From: Cereibacter sphaeroides
GTDB lineage: Bacteria > Pseudomonadota > Alphaproteobacteria > Rhodobacterales > Rhodobacteraceae
Direction: 5' to 3'
Assembly (NCBI GenBank): GCA_003243455.1
Contig: QFQS01000003.1
Location: 620,001-684,000, forward strand
DNA length: 64,000 nt
A program made the position numbers and the translations under genes. This document shows positions 63,663-64,000 of the stretch, in pieces (the stretch's first letter is position 1; each line of letters opens with the position of its first letter). The notes beneath the pieces are model-generated. The model ran no database searches. It was given only the letters and a program-made list of their open reading frames with translations, and had not been told where the DNA came from.

Positions 63663-64000
63663 ATGGACATAAACACGCGCCCCGGCCGCCGCCTGCGCTG
63701 CGCCATCTACACCCGCAAGTCGAGCGAGGAAGGGCTCGACATGGAGTTCAACAGCCTCGACGCCCAGCGGGAGGCTTGCGAGGCCTATATCGCCAGCCAG
63801 AAATCCGAAGGCTGGGTTGCCACCCGCGACCGCTACGACGACGGCGGCTTTTCGGGCGGCAATCTGGACCGGCCGGGGCTGAAACAGCTGCTGGCCGACA
63901 TCGACGACGGGCTGATCGATGTGGTGGTGGTCTACAAGATCGACCGGCTCAGCCGCGCCCTGATGGATTTCTCGAAGCTGGTTGAGGTCTTCGACCGCAA
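63663..64000 (+). CDS. Large serine recombinase, N-terminal part (runs off the window)
   Basis: Translation from ATG 63663 gives LRCAIYTRKSSEEGLDMEFNSLDAQREACE with the catalytic Ser (RKSSEEG), then DRYDDGGFSGGNLDRPGLKQLL and VVVYKIDRLSRALMDF with the active-site Arg residues. This is the resolvase domain of a large serine recombinase; the DNA-binding recombinase part lies outside the window. It is one of two such enzymes here, the other being at 4122. It may be the integrase of the prophage or of a neighbouring element. Confidence 0.92.
   Translation, partial: MDINTRPGRRLRCAIYTRKSSEEGLDMEFNSLDAQREACEAYIASQKSEGWVATRDRYDDGGFSGGNLDRPGLKQLLADIDDGLIDVVVVYKIDRLSRALMDFSKLVEVFDR

Noticed and set aside
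1..64000. tRNA or rRNA genes
   Set aside because: No cloverleaf-type or rRNA-like sequence was noticed on either strand by eye; a tRNA scan would be needed to exclude a short one.

Overview
The window looks like a chromosomal segment of a high-GC alphaproteobacterium. A Rhodobacterales (Paracoccaceae-like) host is the best guess, judged from the GTA-like tail genes, the DUF families of the phage region and the codon use; this is inference, as no rRNA, tRNA or housekeeping marker is present. Almost everything right of about 2.9 kb is accessory DNA.

Layout. (1) 1-2868: a host-type signalling cluster: the end of a hybrid histidine kinase with two receiver domains, a single-domain response regulator, and a DHp-receiver-class III adenylate cyclase. 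(2) 2870-3300: a frameshifted remnant of an IS481-type transposase. (3) 3629-7515: a small HTH protein divergent from a large serine recombinase that is translationally coupled to two ParB/RepB-like proteins. (4) 7900-19057: a tightly packed operon encoding a WYL-type (BrxR/CapW-like) regulator, a DUF499 P-loop ATPase, a short PglZ-like phosphatase-fold protein, a DUF1156 DNA methyltransferase, an unrecognised 166-aa protein and an SNF2-family helicase. It is a BREX/DISARM-flavoured anti-phage cassette without recognisable brxA, brxB, brxL or a full-length pglZ, and is the most interesting system in the window. (5) 19106-62764: a near-complete prophage of lambda-like/siphophage type, mostly on the minus strand. 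From left to right it holds lysis (Rz1/Rz, M15 endolysin, holin-like protein), tail tip and fibres, tape measure, frameshifted tail chaperones, tail tube, head-tail joining, a protease-capsid fusion, portal, terminase, methyltransferases, RuvC-like nuclease, primase-polymerase, helicase, exonuclease-like and recombination proteins, and an excisionase-like HTH. A SEC-C protein and a regulatory module of two uncharacterised proteins facing an XRE repressor plus ImmA/IrrE protease close the block. Several plus-strand or odd cargo genes (nuclease/membrane pair, PIN plus XRE-ImmA, DUF2188, DUF3489, GIY-YIG) are interspersed. (6) 62931-64000: a small ORF, a DUF2924 protein and the start of a second large serine recombinase.

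How they work together. The defence operon ends only 48 bp from the prophage lysis cassette, and the two serine recombinases bracket the cassette plus prophage. No tyrosine integrase is visible. The defence cassette may therefore be prophage or island cargo rather than an older host locus. The prophage genes are ordered as overlapping, translationally coupled units (ATGA/GTGA/TGATG junctions nearly throughout). Two intrinsic terminators can be read directly from sequence, plus several hairpins without T-runs. A -1 frameshift site is visible in the tail chaperone gene, and twin operator-like inverted repeats lie between the XRE repressor and the divergent uncharacterised genes.

All calls come from reading motifs, gene order and translation signals; no database search was possible.
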